Assembly: GCF_016107325.1 (NCBI RefSeq)
Contig: NZ_RCVT01000003.1
Span: 310,001-374,000, forward strand
Source of the DNA: Sphingomonas sp. MA1305
GTDB taxonomy: Bacteria > Pseudomonadota > Alphaproteobacteria > Sphingomonadales > Sphingomonadaceae
Length of the DNA stretch: 64,000 nt
Reading direction: 5' to 3'
Part shown: positions 1 through 16,399 of the stretch, piece after piece
Layout of the letters: each line of letters begins with the position of its first letter
Position numbering within the stretch: the first letter of the stretch is position 1
Notes under the pieces: model-generated
Database searches by the model: none
Seen by the model: only the letters and a program-made list of their open reading frames with translations
What the model was told of the DNA's origin: nothing
Translations under genes and position numbers: made by a program

Positions 1-320
1 CGGAGCGGATCGCGAAGATGCCGAACCTGCAGGACGTGGTTTGGGCCCAGGAAGAGCCGAAGAACAACGGCTATTGGTTCTTCGTCGAGCCGTTCATCGA
101 AGAGGTGCTACAGCAGGCCGGTGCGCGTGTTGCCCGCGCCCGCTATGCCGGCCGCGCCGGTGCGGCTTCGCCGGCGACCGGCCTGATGAAGCGCCACACC
201 GCGGAGCAGGGCGCGCTGGTCGCCGATGCGCTGGGCCATAATGTGCGTGAGGAAATCCGCCGGACGCGTGCAGAAGGCAGCACGACGACGGCACGGCCCA
301 CGCAGGCGCCGTCGAGCTAA
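1..320 (+). CDS. sucA: 2-oxoglutarate dehydrogenase E1 component, C-terminal part
   Basis: This is the 3' end of a gene that begins outside the window; the frame opens at base 3 and about 105 residues are visible. The segment LQDVVWAQEEPKNNGYWFF is the conserved C-terminal region of thiamine-diphosphate E1 subunits of the 2-oxoglutarate dehydrogenase complex, which decarboxylate 2-oxoglutarate and pass the succinyl group to lipoyl-E2. The tail is a low-complexity Ala/Thr/Pro stretch. sucB and lpdA follow on the same strand, which supports the assignment to the TCA-cycle complex rather than another E1. The only uncertainty is what lies upstream. Confidence 0.9.
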   Translation, partial: ERIAKMPNLQDVVWAQEEPKNNGYWFFVEPFIEEVLQQAGARVARARYAGRAGAASPATGLMKRHTAEQGALVADALGHNVREEIRRTRAEGSTTTARPTQAPSS

Positions 321-332
321 GATGACGAATGG

Positions 333-354
333 CCCGGCCGTCGCTTCGGCCGGG
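333..354. other. Stem-loop between sucA and sucB
   Basis: A perfect 8-base inverted repeat (CCCGGCCG / CGGCCGGG) with a 6-base loop lies 13 bases after the sucA stop. No T-run follows, so it is not a clear intrinsic terminator. It could stabilise the upstream mRNA end or tune the sucA:sucB ratio; both are inferences. Confidence 0.5.
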
Positions 355-427
355 TGATACGGTGAAACTGGCGCGGGTGACGACCGACCCGCGCGCGTGA
401 AGCCCCCCGGGGCGGAGGAAGATGGGA

Positions 428-1651
428 ATGGCGACTGAAGTTGTGGTGCCGACGCTCGGCGAATCGATCACCGAGGCGACGCTCGGCGAATGGCTCAAGC
501 AGCCTGGCGATGCGGTCGCGGTCGACGAACCGATCGCCAGCCTTGAGACCGACAAGGTGTCGGTCGAGGTGCCGAGCCCGGTCGCGGGCGTGATGGGCCA
601 GCATGCGGTCGAGGTCGGCGCGACAGTCGAGGTCGGCGCGATGCTGGCGACGATCGAGGCGGGCGACGGCGCCCCGGCCAAGACCCCGGCGGCCGAGCCG
701 GCCGTGACTGCCAGCCCGGCGACGTCCGCGCCTGCCGCCGCCGCTGCGCCGACCGGCGATGCCGCCGCGGCCCTGTCGCCGTCGGTGCGCCGTGCGGTGC
801 TGGAGCATGGCGTCGATCCCTCGACGATCCAGGGCACCGGCAAGGACGGCCGCCTGACCAAGGAAGACGTCGCCGCCGCCGCATCGGCCAAGCCCACCGC
901 GTCCGCGTCGGCGACGCAGCCCGTTGCCGCCGCTCCGGCACCCACCGGCGGCCGCAAGGAAGAACGCGTCAAGATGACGCGCCTGCGCCAGACGATCGCC
1001 AAGCGCCTCAAGGAAGCGCAGAACACCGCCGCGATGCTGACGACGTTCAACGACGTCGACATGACCGCGGTGATCGAGGCGCGCGCCAAGTACAAGGACC
1101 TGTTCGAGAAGAAGCATGGCGTCCGGCTGGGTTTCATGGGCTTCTTCGTGAAGGCCGCAACGATGGCACTGAAGGACATCCCGTCGGTCAACGCCAGCAT
1201 CGAGGGCGACGAGATCGTCTACCACGATTATGCCGACATCTCGGTCGCTGTCTCCGCGCCGAACGGCCTGGTCGTGCCGGTGATCCGCGACGCCCAGGAC
1301 CTGTCGGTCGCCGGCATCGAAAAGACGATCGGCGATTTCGGCAAGCGCGCCAAGGATGGCACGCTCAAGATGGACGAAATGAAGGGCGGCACCTTCACCA
1401 TCTCGAACGGCGGCGTGTTCGGTTCGCTGATGTCGACCCCGATCATCAACCCGCCGCAGTCGGCGGTGCTCGGTCTGCACCGCATCGAGGAGCGCCCGGT
1501 GGTCCGCGACGGCCAGATCGTGGTGCGCCCGATGATGTATCTCGCTTTGAGCTACGACCACCGTCTGATCGACGGCCGCGAGGCGGTGACCTTCCTGGTC
1601 GCGCTGAAGAATGCGATCGAGGATCCGACCCGCATCCTGATCGACCTGTAA
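428..1651 (+). CDS. sucB: Dihydrolipoyllysine-residue succinyltransferase (E2)
   Basis: E2 core of the 2-oxoglutarate dehydrogenase complex, transferring succinyl from lipoamide to CoA. Domains are in the standard order: lipoyl domain (about 3-76, lipoylated Lys43 in TDKVSVEV), Ala/Pro linker, peripheral subunit-binding domain (about 115-150), and catalytic domain ending with SYDHRLIDG, where His378 and Asp382 are the catalytic pair. The length of 407 residues is normal. Two in-frame ATGs exist at 422 and 428. The GGAGGAA at 414-420 abuts the first but is seven bases from the second, and the protein then begins [13 protein letters not shown] as usual, so 428 is preferred. It lies between sucA and lpdA. 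Confidence 0.95.
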   Translation: MATEVVVPTLGESITEATLGEWLKQPGDAVAVDEPIASLETDKVSVEVPSPVAGVMGQHAVEVGATVEVGAMLATIEAGDGAPAKTPAAEPAVTASPATSAPAAAAAPTGDAAAALSPSVRRAVLEHGVDPSTIQGTGKDGRLTKEDVAAAASAKPTASASATQPVAAAPAPTGGRKEERVKMTRLRQTIAKRLKEAQNTAAMLTTFNDVDMTAVIEARAKYKDLFEKKHGVRLGFMGFFVKAATMALKDIPSVNASIEGDEIVYHDYADISVAVSAPNGLVVPVIRDAQDLSVAGIEKTIGDFGKRAKDGTLKMDEMKGGTFTISNGGVFGSLMSTPIINPPQSAVLGLHRIEERPVVRDGQIVVRPMMYLALSYDHRLIDGREAVTFLVALKNAIEDPTRILIDL

Positions 1652-1666
1652 GACTGGCGCTTCCTG

Positions 1667-1764
1667 CCACCCCGGCGCAGGCCGGGGGTGGGGCGGCGAC
1701 TGATGCAACCGGGGCCGTGCACGCCTATATCCGCCCCGTAACTGGCCCCCGGCAAGCGCCGGGG
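1667..1764. repeat. Pair of REP-like palindromes between sucB and lpdA
   Basis: Two GC-rich hairpins sit in the 126-base sucB-lpdA gap. The first (1667-1691) is CCACCCCGGC, a 4-base loop, then GCCGGGGGTGG, with one extra G. The second (1747-1764) pairs CCCCGGC with GCCGGGG. They share the CCCCGGC core with elements near 27470 and 27503, so they look like dispersed REP-type units rather than gene-specific signals. Effects on mRNA stability within the operon are possible. Confidence 0.6.
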
Positions 1765-1777
1765 TGGAGACAAGACC

Positions 1778-3180
<1,403 letters not shown>

Positions 3181-3181
<1 letters not shown>

Positions 3182-3519
3182 TGCCCCGCGGCGCGGTTCC
3201 GGCTTCCGATCCGGACCGTGCCGCCCTGGAGGACGCGTGGCTGACGCTGACGCGGGTCACGCTGCCCGCGCTTGCCGCCGAGCGCCACTGGCCGGTGCGC
3301 GCGGATCATTGCTTCCAGCGCATCCTGCTCGATAACGCACTCGGCGGCCGGTGGTACGATGCCGTCACCGGCCGCCCGGCCTATCGCCACATCGACGCGG
3401 CAGCTCTGGCCAGGGCCGTGGCCTTGGGACAGGCGGCGATCGACGGGGACGCGGATATGGCGGCGATGAACGGCCGCTCCCTGGCTTGGCGCGTCGGGCG
3501 GACCGATGCTGCGCGCTAG
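3181..3519 (+). CDS. Small conserved hypothetical protein coupled to lpdA
   Basis: A 112-residue soluble protein with no signal peptide or membrane segment. Its ATG overlaps the lpdA stop, so it is probably translationally coupled to the suc operon. A central stretch contains WPVRADHCFQRILLDNALGG, with a Cys and two Trp residues, followed by a short basic tail. I recall similar short proteins beside lpd in other sphingomonads, sometimes labelled acetyltransferase, but I see no acetyl-CoA-binding motif here and do not assign that function. Function unknown. Convergent with the receptor gene that ends at 3529. Confidence 0.75.
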
Positions 3520-3528
3520 CTCCGCTTC

Positions 3529-6114
3529 CTAGAACAATTTGCGGACACCGAGCCGGATGGATCGACCGAGCGGGTCGAGATAGGCGGCCTGGAACCGATT
3601 CGGCGTCGCACCGGTGCGGTCGCGCACGTCGATCCGATCGTTCAGCAGATTCTCCACGGTCACGTTCAACGTCGTGTTTTTGGCCCACGGCTGGTGCACC
3701 ACCTGATCCGCGTGGAGCGAGCCGTAGGCGACGATCCAAGTACGTCCGGAGAAATGCAGGTCCGACGCGGCGATCGAATTGCGGACCCGCGTCGGTCCCT
3801 GCAACTGCGTATAGGTGCCGAGATTGACCGGCCCGAACGAGCCGCCGATATCGCCCGTCACTTCCCACCGTGGACGACCGCCTGTGCCGTTCAGCGTCGC
3901 GCCGTCGAGCAGGTCGAGCGTCGGCAGGCCGGCGCGCAGCAACGCGGTGTCTTCGAGCCGCAGCGTCGCATTGGTCGATGCGTAGAGATAGGGTCGCGGC
4001 TTCGGCGGCTTCGGGGGCGGCGCGACCTTCGCAGCGCCACCGGCTGGCGACGCAGCGGCGGCCGGTTTCTTCCCAAGCTGCGTGAAGATGCTTCCGGTGA
4101 ATTGCAGGCTGCGCTCCCGTTCCTCGGCGACGTTGATCGAGCGCAGATCGACGCGGGTCAGCTGGCCGATGTCGTTGCGCTGGAACAGCTCGGGAAAGGC
4201 AGATTGGAAGGCAGACGTCGCGCTGCCGACCGAAGTCATCTGGTTGACGGTACGACGGTCGACGTAATCGACCGACAAGCGGAGCGGTCCATCGGCGAAC
4301 GGCGTCAGCGATACGCCAAACCGGGCGGCGTGACGGCGCTCGGGCAAGAGCAGCGGATTGCCCCCGCTGATCGTCGTCACCGTCGCCGTGGTGCCGGTGA
4401 CAAAGTCGAAGAACGGCGTGTTCGGCGTTGAGAGGATCGGCAGGGTCAGCACCATGAGATCCGGCGGCGTCTGCGAAAGGTCGATCGACGCGGTGAATTG
4501 GATGCGCTTGTCGATCGCCCAGGTGAGGCCGTAGGTCGATCGGACAAGGCTGCCGTAACCGGACACGTCGGAGATGCCGATCGTACCGTTCAACGTCAGC
4601 CTTCCGACAAATGACAGCACGCCCTGATCCGGCGCCGTGACGGGGACGGTCGCGTTGATGCTCGCACCGCTTGTCGTCCGGGCCAGCGCCCGGTCCGAGC
4701 CGTTGGCAAGGCCGATCGTGCCGGTTCCACGCATATAGTCACCCGTCACGGTGACCAGGGCATCGCCTGCCGGCAGTCGGACCAAGGGCCCGTTCGCGGT
4801 CGCTTTTGCGGTCAGGTTGTCGGCGCTGCCACGGCGGCGCGTGGCCAGCCGCGCTGCCGTCTCCGCCGCATCCAGCGGCTGCAGCGGGTCGCCGCCCGCG
4901 GTGATGCTGGCCTGTAAGGCGTCGGTCGGGATGCCGAGTTCGTTGTAGGTGCTCGATTGGGAATGGTCGTAACTGCCGGTTACGTGCCACGACCAGCGAC
5001 CGATCAGCCCGTGTACGCCGCCGCCGGCGTTCAATTTCAGGTTGGTGCTACGTTGATGGAGCGTGGTGTCGGCAAAGTAGCGCGATACCAAGGTGTCGCC
5101 GGCGAACGGCAGGACGCCACCGCCCGGCACGCGCAGCGTGGCGGCGGCGAGTCCGTTGCGACCAAGGGTTTGCTGAGCCTCCATCCCGAGGGTCAGCGAA
5201 CCGGAGACGGCGTCGGCGATCGGCGCGGCGAACGTCGCATCGGCTTTTACGGTGTCGATCCGCGGCTGCAGCGTGCGGTAACGACCGATGTCGGTGATCG
5301 CCGGCCTGTTCGCGGTCGCGGTATAGGCGGCGAGGTTGCGCCGGCCGGCGGAATCGGTGGGCAATGCGGCGACCTTCACCGTGTCGCCCACAAGGTGGTC
5401 GAGCGCGGGATCAATGCTGCCGCCACCGGCGGCGGCGACATTGCCGGTCAAGGCGAAAGGGATGTCCGGATCGGGCAGGATTGCGCGGGAATCCTGCTGT
5501 ACCGGGTTCTGCCGCAACCAGGATGCATTGACCGACAGGCGCCGCGATCCGGACAGTCGGGTGGCGATCATTTCAAGATAATTGGTGCCGCCGCCGCCTT
5601 CGGTCGTCGTGCCGGCGAGTTGCTGCGTCGCCACCGAACGAAATTGCTTCTTGGTTATGAAGTTCATCACCCGCTGCGTCGGCGGGAAGCCGAATCGTGC
5701 CGCATCCTGTTCGGGCAAAATCTCCGTGCGCTCGATCGCCTCGGGCGGCAATTCCCAGATTTCTTCCGGTGCGGCGGTGCGCCGGCCGTTGAGCAGGAAG
5801 ATCGGCGCGCCGCCGCTGGCGCTTGCCGTCAAGCCTTTCAGCCGCTGCACCAACTCCTTCATGTTCGTTGCGCCCATTGCGCGGATCGCTGCGGGGTCCA
5901 GCACTGCGATCGGCGTGGCATCGCCGATCGCGGAGCCGGCGATGCGGCGGGCGCTGATGATCACATCGTCCGCGGTGCCCGCTTCGGTTGCGGCAGCGGC
6001 CCGATCGGCCGCCGGTGCTGCACCGTTTTGCGAAAGCGCCGGCTGGGGAATTGCCAACGCCAACCCACTGCACCCGGCCATCAGCAGCGTCAGCGATGTC
6101 CTACGCCCGGTCAT
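3529..6114 (-). CDS. TonB-dependent receptor-like outer-membrane protein
   Basis: An 861-residue outer-membrane receptor candidate. It has an N-terminal signal peptide (basic start, hydrophobic stretch, cleavage near ALSQ), then a plug-like region with DDVIISARRI in the TonB-box position, and a long beta-barrel rich in alternating residues. It ends in Phe (RLGVRKLF), as outer-membrane barrels do. The plug includes LNGRRTAAPEEIWELPP, an unusual variant of the normal plug motifs. A Pro/Lys/Ala-rich insertion sits at about 680-708. The ATG at 6114 follows a GGGGGA Shine-Dalgarno; an upstream TTG at 6135 is less likely. It is divergent from cyoA. The ligand is unknown. Confidence 0.8.
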   Translation of the reverse strand: MTGRRTSLTLLMAGCSGLALAIPQPALSQNGAAPAADRAAAATEAGTADDVIISARRIAGSAIGDATPIAVLDPAAIRAMGATNMKELVQRLKGLTASASGGAPIFLLNGRRTAAPEEIWELPPEAIERTEILPEQDAARFGFPPTQRVMNFITKKQFRSVATQQLAGTTTEGGGGTNYLEMIATRLSGSRRLSVNASWLRQNPVQQDSRAILPDPDIPFALTGNVAAAGGGSIDPALDHLVGDTVKVAALPTDSAGRRNLAAYTATANRPAITDIGRYRTLQPRIDTVKADATFAAPIADAVSGSLTLGMEAQQTLGRNGLAAATLRVPGGGVLPFAGDTLVSRYFADTTLHQRSTNLKLNAGGGVHGLIGRWSWHVTGSYDHSQSSTYNELGIPTDALQASITAGGDPLQPLDAAETAARLATRRRGSADNLTAKATANGPLVRLPAGDALVTVTGDYMRGTGTIGLANGSDRALARTTSGASINATVPVTAPDQGVLSFVGRLTLNGTIGISDVSGYGSLVRSTYGLTWAIDKRIQFTASIDLSQTPPDLMVLTLPILSTPNTPFFDFVTGTTATVTTISGGNPLLLPERRHAARFGVSLTPFADGPLRLSVDYVDRRTVNQMTSVGSATSAFQSAFPELFQRNDIGQLTRVDLRSINVAEERERSLQFTGSIFTQLGKKPAAAASPAGGAAKVAPPPKPPKPRPYLYASTNATLRLEDTALLRAGLPTLDLLDGATLNGTGGRPRWEVTGDIGGSFGPVNLGTYTQLQGPTRVRNSIAASDLHFSGRTWIVAYGSLHADQVVHQPWAKNTTLNVTVENLLNDRIDVRDRTGATPNRFQAAYLDPLGRSIRLGVRKLF

Positions 6115-6179
6115 TGGATTATCCCCCGAAAGCAAGTCGTTACCGTGTCAATTCTGGCAAGCCCGCAATTTCCCCCGAG

Positions 6180-6200
6180 CCGAATGCCAGCATCATTCGG
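6180..6200. promoter_or_regulatory. Inverted repeat in the receptor/cyoA divergent promoter region
   Basis: CCGAATG, seven bases, then CATTCGG form a perfect inverted repeat in the 281-base gap between the divergent receptor gene and cyoA. Arm length and spacing suit a dimeric transcription factor site. The regulator is not identifiable from sequence alone. Confidence 0.35.
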
Positions 6201-6395
6201 GCAGTGTTGCATTCTCATCTCAGCGAAATCGATTTTATACATCAGTTATAGGAAAGAGATTGTGGCCGGCATGTGGCGTGAAGGCCGACAATTGCCCGTA
6301 AAGCCAAAGTGGCGGCGCCCTGACTGGTATGGACCTACATGGCCGCCGCTTCGTTACCCTGGCATAGATCGCCCATTCGGCGCGGTGATGGGGGG

Positions 6396-7283
6396 ATGAT
6401 GACGCCAATCCGGTGGCACGTGGCCCGTGGTGTGGCGGTGACGGTGGCGATGCTGCCGGCGCTGTCAGGTTGCGTCCCGGGTGTCCTCGATCCCGCCGGC
6501 CCGGTAGCGGCCGGCGAGAAGAGCATCCTGATCAACGCGCTCGGCATCATGCTGGCGATCGTCGTCCCGACCATTGTCGCGACGGGTGCCTTCGCCTATT
6601 GGTATCGCGCTTCGAACGACCGCGCCAAACGCTATCCGGACTTCTCCTTCTCCGGAAAATTGGAGCTCCTCGTCTGGTCGGTGCCGCTGCTGATCATCAT
6701 CTTCCTCGGCGGCATGGGCTGGGTCGGCAGCCACCAGCTCGATCCGCCGCGGCCGCTCGTCAGCAAGCAGGCTCCGGTGACGGTGCAGGTCGTCGCCCTC
6801 GATTGGAAATGGCTGTTCATCTATCCCGATCAGGGCGTCGCCAGCGTCAACCGGCTGGTCATCCCCGCGGGGGTGCCGGTACGGTTCCAGATCACCTCGG
6901 CAACGGTGATGAACAGCTTCTTCATCCCGCAATTGGGCAGCCAGATCTATGCGATGGCGGGGATGGAAGCGAAGCTGAACCTGATGGCGGATCGGCCCGG
7001 CCAGTATCGCGGCCTGTCCGCGCACTATAGCGGCGAGGGCTTCGCCAACATGAACTTCACCGTGACCGCCGTGCCGCCGGCACAATTTGCGGCCTGGGCG
7101 AACGGCGTGCGCGGCAGCGGCGGCGCCGTGCTGGACGGCGCCAGCTACCTCGCGCTCGCCAAGGCGAAGGGCAATGTCGCGCCCTTCACCTATCGCGCGG
7201 TGCCGCCCGGTTTCTTTGCCGCGGCGGTGCGCCAGGCGGGGGCGCCGGTGCATGAAGTCGACAACGAGGGGCGCGAAAGCTGA
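6396..7283 (+). CDS. cyoA: Cytochrome o ubiquinol oxidase subunit II
   Basis: Subunit II of the bo-type quinol oxidase. It starts with a lipoprotein signal (MLPALSGC, lipidated Cys26), followed by two transmembrane helices and a periplasmic cupredoxin domain beginning near [19 protein letters not shown]. The cupredoxin lacks the Cys-x3-Cys and His ligands of a CuA centre, which marks a quinol rather than cytochrome c oxidase. The length is about 295 residues. ATGs at 6396 and 6399 are both possible, behind a GGGGGG run. A longer frame from 6339 would place extra residues before the signal and is rejected. First gene of cyoABCD, with its stop overlapping the cyoB ATG. Confidence 0.93.
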   Translation: MMTPIRWHVARGVAVTVAMLPALSGCVPGVLDPAGPVAAGEKSILINALGIMLAIVVPTIVATGAFAYWYRASNDRAKRYPDFSFSGKLELLVWSVPLLIIIFLGGMGWVGSHQLDPPRPLVSKQAPVTVQVVALDWKWLFIYPDQGVASVNRLVIPAGVPVRFQITSATVMNSFFIPQLGSQIYAMAGMEAKLNLMADRPGQYRGLSAHYSGEGFANMNFTVTAVPPAQFAAWANGVRGSGGAVLDGASYLALAKAKGNVAPFTYRAVPPGFFAAAVRQAGAPVHEVDNEGRES

Positions 7284-9289
7284 TGTTGGGCAAGCTCGGC
7301 TGGCATTCGATCCCCTTCGACAATCCGTTGCCGCTGTTCGCCGCCGGCGCGGTCGGCGCGATGATCCTCGCCGCCGCCGTCTGGGCGTGGCGGCACGGCT
7401 ATGTGCCCTATCTGTGGAACGAGTGGATCACGTCGGTCGATCACAAGAAGATCGGCATCATGTACTGCCTGTTCGCCCTCGTCATGCTGGTCCGCGGTTT
7501 CGCCGACGCGGCGATGATGCGCTCGCAACAGGCGATCGCCTACAATAATGGCGGCTGGCTGCCGCCCGATCACTACGACCAGATCTTCTCCGCGCACGGC
7601 ACGATCATGATCTTCTTCGTGGCGATGCCGTTCATGGTCGGGCTGATGAACTTCGTCGTGCCGCTGCAGCTTGGCGTACGTGACGTGGCGTTTCCGACCC
7701 TCAACTCGGTCAGCTTCTGGCTGACCGCAGCGGGCGCGCTGCTGGTCAACCTCAGCCTGGTGATCGGCGAGTTCGCCAAGACCGGATGGCTTGCCTATCC
7801 GCCCTTGTCGGAGCTGCGCTTCTCACCCGGTGTCGGCGTCGATTACTATCTCTGGGCGCTGCAGATATCCGGGATCGGCACGCTGCTCAGCGGCGTCAAT
7901 CTGGTTACCACGATCCTGAAGATGCGGGCGCCGGGCATGACCTACAGCCGCATGCCGATGTTCTGCTGGACCTCGCTGGCCTCCAACCTGCTGATCATCG
8001 CCGCGTTTCCGATCTTGACCGCGACCTTCGCGATGCTGCTGCTCGACCGATATCTCGGCTTCCACTTCTTCACCAACGAGCTCGGCGGCAACCAGATGAT
8101 GTTCGTCAACATGATCTGGGCCTGGGGCCATCCCGAAGTCTACATCCTGATCCTACCGGCCTTCGGCATCTTCTCGGAAGTCGTGTCGACCTTCTCGGGC
8201 AAGCCGCTGTTCGGCTATCGCTCGATGGTCGTCGCGACCATGGTCATCTGCATATTGTCGTTCATGGTCTGGCTGCACCATTTCTTTACGATGGGGGCGG
8301 GGGCCGACGTCAACGGTTTCTTCGGCGTGACGACGATGATCATCGCGGTGCCGACCGGGGTGAAGGTCTTCAACTGGCTGTTCACCATGTATGGCGGCCG
8401 CATTCGCTTCCATGTGCCGATGATGTGGGCGGTGGCCTTCATGATGACCTTCGTCATCGGCGGCATGACCGGCGTGCTGCTCGCCGTACCGCCCGCCGAT
8501 TTCGTCCTGCACAACTCGCTGTTCCTGGTCGCGCATTTCCATAACGTGATCATCGGCGGCGTGCTGTTCGGCGCCTTTGCCGGCTATAATTACTGGTTCC
8601 CGAAGGCGTTCGGCTTCATGCTCGACGAACGCTGGGGCAAGCGCGCCTTCTGGCTGTGGGTGACGGGTTTCTACCTCGCCTTCATGCCGCTCTACGTCCT
8701 CGGCCTGATGGGCATGACGCGGCGGATGCAGCATTACGACGTCGCCGGCTGGCAGCCGTGGCTGATCGCCGCCGCATTTGGCGCGGTGCTGATCGCCGGC
8801 GGCATGGCCTGTCAGGTCATGCAGTTCATCGTCTCGATCCGAGATCGTGCGAGGCTGGTGGATAGCAGTGGCGACCCGTGGGACGGCCGCAGCCTGGAAT
8901 GGATCACCAGTTCGCCGCCGCCGGCGTTCAACTTCGCCGCCTTGCCCAATGTCGAGGGGCAGGAGGCCTATTGGGGCATCAAAGAGACGGCGCGGGAGAA
9001 CAAGGAACTGTCGAAGCAGCCCAAATACGAGAGCTTCGAGATGCCGCGCAATTCGCCGACCGGCGTCGTCACCGCCTTCTTCGCCACCGCAATGGGCTTT
9101 GCCCTGGTGTGGCACATCTGGTGGCTGGTGGTGCTCGGCTTCCTCGGCGCTTGGGCGACCTTCGTCATCTTCGCCTGGCGCGACAAGACCGAGTTCGAGG
9201 TCAGTGCCGACGAGGCCCGGCGGCTCGATGCGGATCGGCGGCGTGGCAAGGCGGCGATGCTTGACCTGCCGGTGGAGCAGACCGCGTGA
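7283..9289 (+). CDS. cyoB: Cytochrome o ubiquinol oxidase subunit I
   Basis: Catalytic heme-copper subunit of the proton-pumping bo-type oxidase. The 668-residue length matches the family. Visible ligands are His105 and His420 (low-spin heme), His283 with Tyr287 (CuB and the cross-linked Tyr, in WGHPEVYI), His332/His333 (CuB, LHHFF), and His418 (high-spin heme, LVAHFH). These are offset by one from the E. coli numbering. Arg71, Asp75 and His97 are candidates for the ubiquinol site. There are about 15 membrane helices. It overlaps cyoA by TGATG and the GTG start of cyoC by GTGA. Confidence 0.97.
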   Translation: MLGKLGWHSIPFDNPLPLFAAGAVGAMILAAAVWAWRHGYVPYLWNEWITSVDHKKIGIMYCLFALVMLVRGFADAAMMRSQQAIAYNNGGWLPPDHYDQIFSAHGTIMIFFVAMPFMVGLMNFVVPLQLGVRDVAFPTLNSVSFWLTAAGALLVNLSLVIGEFAKTGWLAYPPLSELRFSPGVGVDYYLWALQISGIGTLLSGVNLVTTILKMRAPGMTYSRMPMFCWTSLASNLLIIAAFPILTATFAMLLLDRYLGFHFFTNELGGNQMMFVNMIWAWGHPEVYILILPAFGIFSEVVSTFSGKPLFGYRSMVVATMVICILSFMVWLHHFFTMGAGADVNGFFGVTTMIIAVPTGVKVFNWLFTMYGGRIRFHVPMMWAVAFMMTFVIGGMTGVLLAVPPADFVLHNSLFLVAHFHNVIIGGVLFGAFAGYNYWFPKAFGFMLDERWGKRAFWLWVTGFYLAFMPLYVLGLMGMTRRMQHYDVAGWQPWLIAAAFGAVLIAGGMACQVMQFIVSIRDRARLVDSSGDPWDGRSLEWITSSPPPAFNFAALPNVEGQEAYWGIKETARENKELSKQPKYESFEMPRNSPTGVVTAFFATAMGFALVWHIWWLVVLGFLGAWATFVIFAWRDKTEFEVSADEARRLDADRRRGKAAMLDLPVEQTA

Positions 9290-9930
9290 GCGCCGCCGCC
9301 ACCAGCGCAGGCGATCCCCACCGGCTCGGCCGGTCGGAGGCGCAGGGCAGCAGCCACAAGGGGCCGGCGCCGAAACGGATCGTCGTTGCCTATGGCTTCT
9401 GGATTTTCCTGCTGACCGACTTCGTCATGTTCGCCGGCTTTTTCGCCGGTTATGCGGTGCTCGAACGCGCGACCGCGGGCGGACCATCCGGGCGCGACAT
9501 CTTCGAACTGCCGCTGGTCGGGGCGGAGACGGTGCTGTTGCTGCTGTCCAGCTTCACCTGCGGGCTCGCCGGCATCGCCGCGAGCGTCAAGAACCGCCTG
9601 TGGTTCCAGCTCGCAATGGCCGCCACTGCATTGCTCGGCGCGGGCTTCCTGTGTCTTGAGGCCTATGAATTCCTACATTTGATCAATGAAGGACATGGGC
9701 CACAGCGCAGCGCCTTCCTGTCCGCCTTCTTCGCGCTGGTCGGCTGCCACGGCGTGCACGTCACGCTCGGCCTGATGTGGCTGACGACGATGATGGCGCA
9801 GGTCTGGGCCAAGGGCTTCCGCGACGACATCATGCGGCGCGTCGCCTGCTTCAGCCTGTTCTGGCATGCGCTGGACATCATCTGGGTGGCGCTGTTCACC
9901 GTGGTCTATCTGCTGGGATCGGGCGCATGA
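9286..9930 (+). CDS. cyoC: Cytochrome o ubiquinol oxidase subunit III
   Basis: A 214-residue integral membrane protein with five predicted helices, starting near [20 protein letters not shown]. Later segments ([19 protein letters not shown] and [20 protein letters not shown]) match the subunit III family, which has no redox centres and stabilises the oxidase. The start is GTG at 9286, overlapping the cyoB stop. The first 30 residues are hydrophilic and cytoplasmic. The stop overlaps the cyoD ATG, so the operon is tightly coupled. Confidence 0.95.
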   Translation: MSAAATSAGDPHRLGRSEAQGSSHKGPAPKRIVVAYGFWIFLLTDFVMFAGFFAGYAVLERATAGGPSGRDIFELPLVGAETVLLLLSSFTCGLAGIAASVKNRLWFQLAMAATALLGAGFLCLEAYEFLHLINEGHGPQRSAFLSAFFALVGCHGVHVTLGLMWLTTMMAQVWAKGFRDDIMRRVACFSLFWHALDIIWVALFTVVYLLGSGA

Positions 9931-10316
9931 GCGACGATAATGCCGAACTCGACGACGATCGCGCGCCCGGCGACGGGGCAAGCGCGGGTGCCAGCGTCGG
10001 AGAGAAGGTGCGGACCTACGCCGCGGGTTTCGTGCTCGCCGCGCTGCTCACCGGCGCCTCTTTCACGGTGGCGGGAACCGGCTTGGTGTGGGGGCCGGCG
10101 ATCCCGGTCGCCCTGATCGCGCTGGCGATCGCCCAGATGGGCGTCCACCTCGTCTTCTTCCTCCACGTGACCAGCGGACCGGACAATACCAACAACGTGC
10201 TGGCCTTGGCGTTCGGCGTGCTGATCGTCGGTCTGGTGCTGGTCGGCTCGATCTGGATCATGGGGCATCTCGACCACAATCTGATGCCCGGCATGGTGCG
10301 CCAGCCGGCGATGTGA
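9927..10316 (+). CDS. cyoD: Cytochrome o ubiquinol oxidase subunit IV
   Basis: A 129-residue subunit with an acidic N-terminal segment ([17 protein letters not shown]) and three membrane helices. The conserved AIAQMGVHLVFFLHV lies in the second helix. The family is an assembly or stabilising subunit of bo-type oxidases. The start is the ATG at 9927, overlapping the cyoC stop; the frame stays open further upstream but that stretch is antisense to nothing meaningful and inside cyoC. No cyoE heme O synthase follows, so that gene must be elsewhere. Convergent with glgX four bases away. Confidence 0.93.
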   Translation: MSDDNAELDDDRAPGDGASAGASVGEKVRTYAAGFVLAALLTGASFTVAGTGLVWGPAIPVALIALAIAQMGVHLVFFLHVTSGPDNTNNVLALAFGVLIVGLVLVGSIWIMGHLDHNLMPGMVRQPAM

Positions 10317-10320
10317 CGGT

Positions 10321-15090
<4,770 letters not shown>

Positions 15091-15094
<4 letters not shown>

Positions 15095-16356
15095 GCCGTC
15101 AGCCGGTCGATCATCGGCTGGGTGATCAGACAGACGCCCTTGTCGGTGCGGCGGAAGCGCTGGCCGTCAAGCATCGGATCCTCGCCGACGACGAGATTAT
15201 CCGGGATCACCACGCCGCGGTCGAGCACCACTTTCTTCAGCCGCGCACCGCGACCGATGTGGCAATAGGGCAGGACGACCGCTTCATCGAGCGACGAGTA
15301 GCTGTGCGCCCGCACGCCGGTCGACAACAGGCTGCGGTGGATGGTCGATCCCGACACGATGCAATTGCCCGACACCAGGCTCGACACCGCCGAACCACGC
15401 CGCCCGTCGAGATCGTGGACGAACTTCGCCGGCGGCGTGATCTCGGAATAGGTCCACAGGGGCCATTCCTTGTCGTACAGGTCCAGCTGCGGGATGATGT
15501 CGGTCAGGTCGATGTTCGCTTCCCAATAGGCGTCGACCGTGCCGACGTCGCGCCAATAGGCGGCCGGCTCCTCCGACGAGCGCACGCAACTGGCGGAGAA
15601 GCGGTGCGCCTGCGCCTTGCCGTGTTCGACGAGGTAGGGGATGATGTCCTTGCCGAAATCGCGACTCGATCCCGGCGTGTCGGCATCGCGGCGCAATTCT
15701 TCGAACAGGAACTGGGTCGAGAAGACGTAGATGCCGAGCGAGGCAAGCGCGACGTCGGGCTGGCCGGGGATCGACGGCGGATCGGCGGGCTTCTCGACGA
15801 AGTCGATGATCCGGTCGGTCTCATCGACGTGCATCACGCCGAACGCACGCGCCTCCATGCGCGGCACCTCCATACAAGCAACCGTGACGTCGGCGCCACT
15901 GTCGCAATGCTGCTGGAGCATGATCTCATAGTCCATCTTGTAGATGTGATCCCCGGCCAGGATCACCATAAACTCGGGACCGTAACTCTCGATGATGTCG
16001 ATGTTCTGATAAACCGCGTCGGCGGTGCCCTCATACCATTGGAATTCCGAGACGCGCTGGCTGGCGGGCAGGATGTCGAAGCTTTCGTTGCGCTCGTCGC
16101 GCAGGAAGTTCCAGCCGCGCTGCAGGTGGCGGATCAGGCTATGCGCCTTATATTGCGTAGCGACGCCGATCCGGCGGATGCCCGAATTGATCGCGTTGGA
16201 CAGCGCGAAGTCGATGATCCGGCTCTTGCCGCCGAAATAGACCGCTGGCTTGGCGCGGGTGTCGGTCAGTTCCATCAGCCGGCTGCCGCGCCCGCCAGCC
16301 AGCACATAGGCCATCGCATCGCGCGACAGCGGGTGACGTCCTATCCGGTCTACCAT
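15091..16356 (-). CDS. glgC: Glucose-1-phosphate adenylyltransferase
   Basis: Makes ADP-glucose from ATP and glucose-1-phosphate, the committed and allosterically controlled step of glycogen synthesis. The nucleotide-binding [20 protein letters not shown] is at about residues 20-40, followed by [32 protein letters not shown] contains the metal-binding Asp, and the C-terminal part is a left-handed beta-helix with hexapeptide-like repeats. It has 421 residues. The ATG at 16356 has GAGAGGGG upstream. A 43-base gap separates it from glgB, the only non-overlapping junction in the operon. Confidence 0.96.
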
Positions 16357-16399
16357 CGACCCCTCTCCATCATTTTGTTCATTGTCGTTGCCATGAGGA

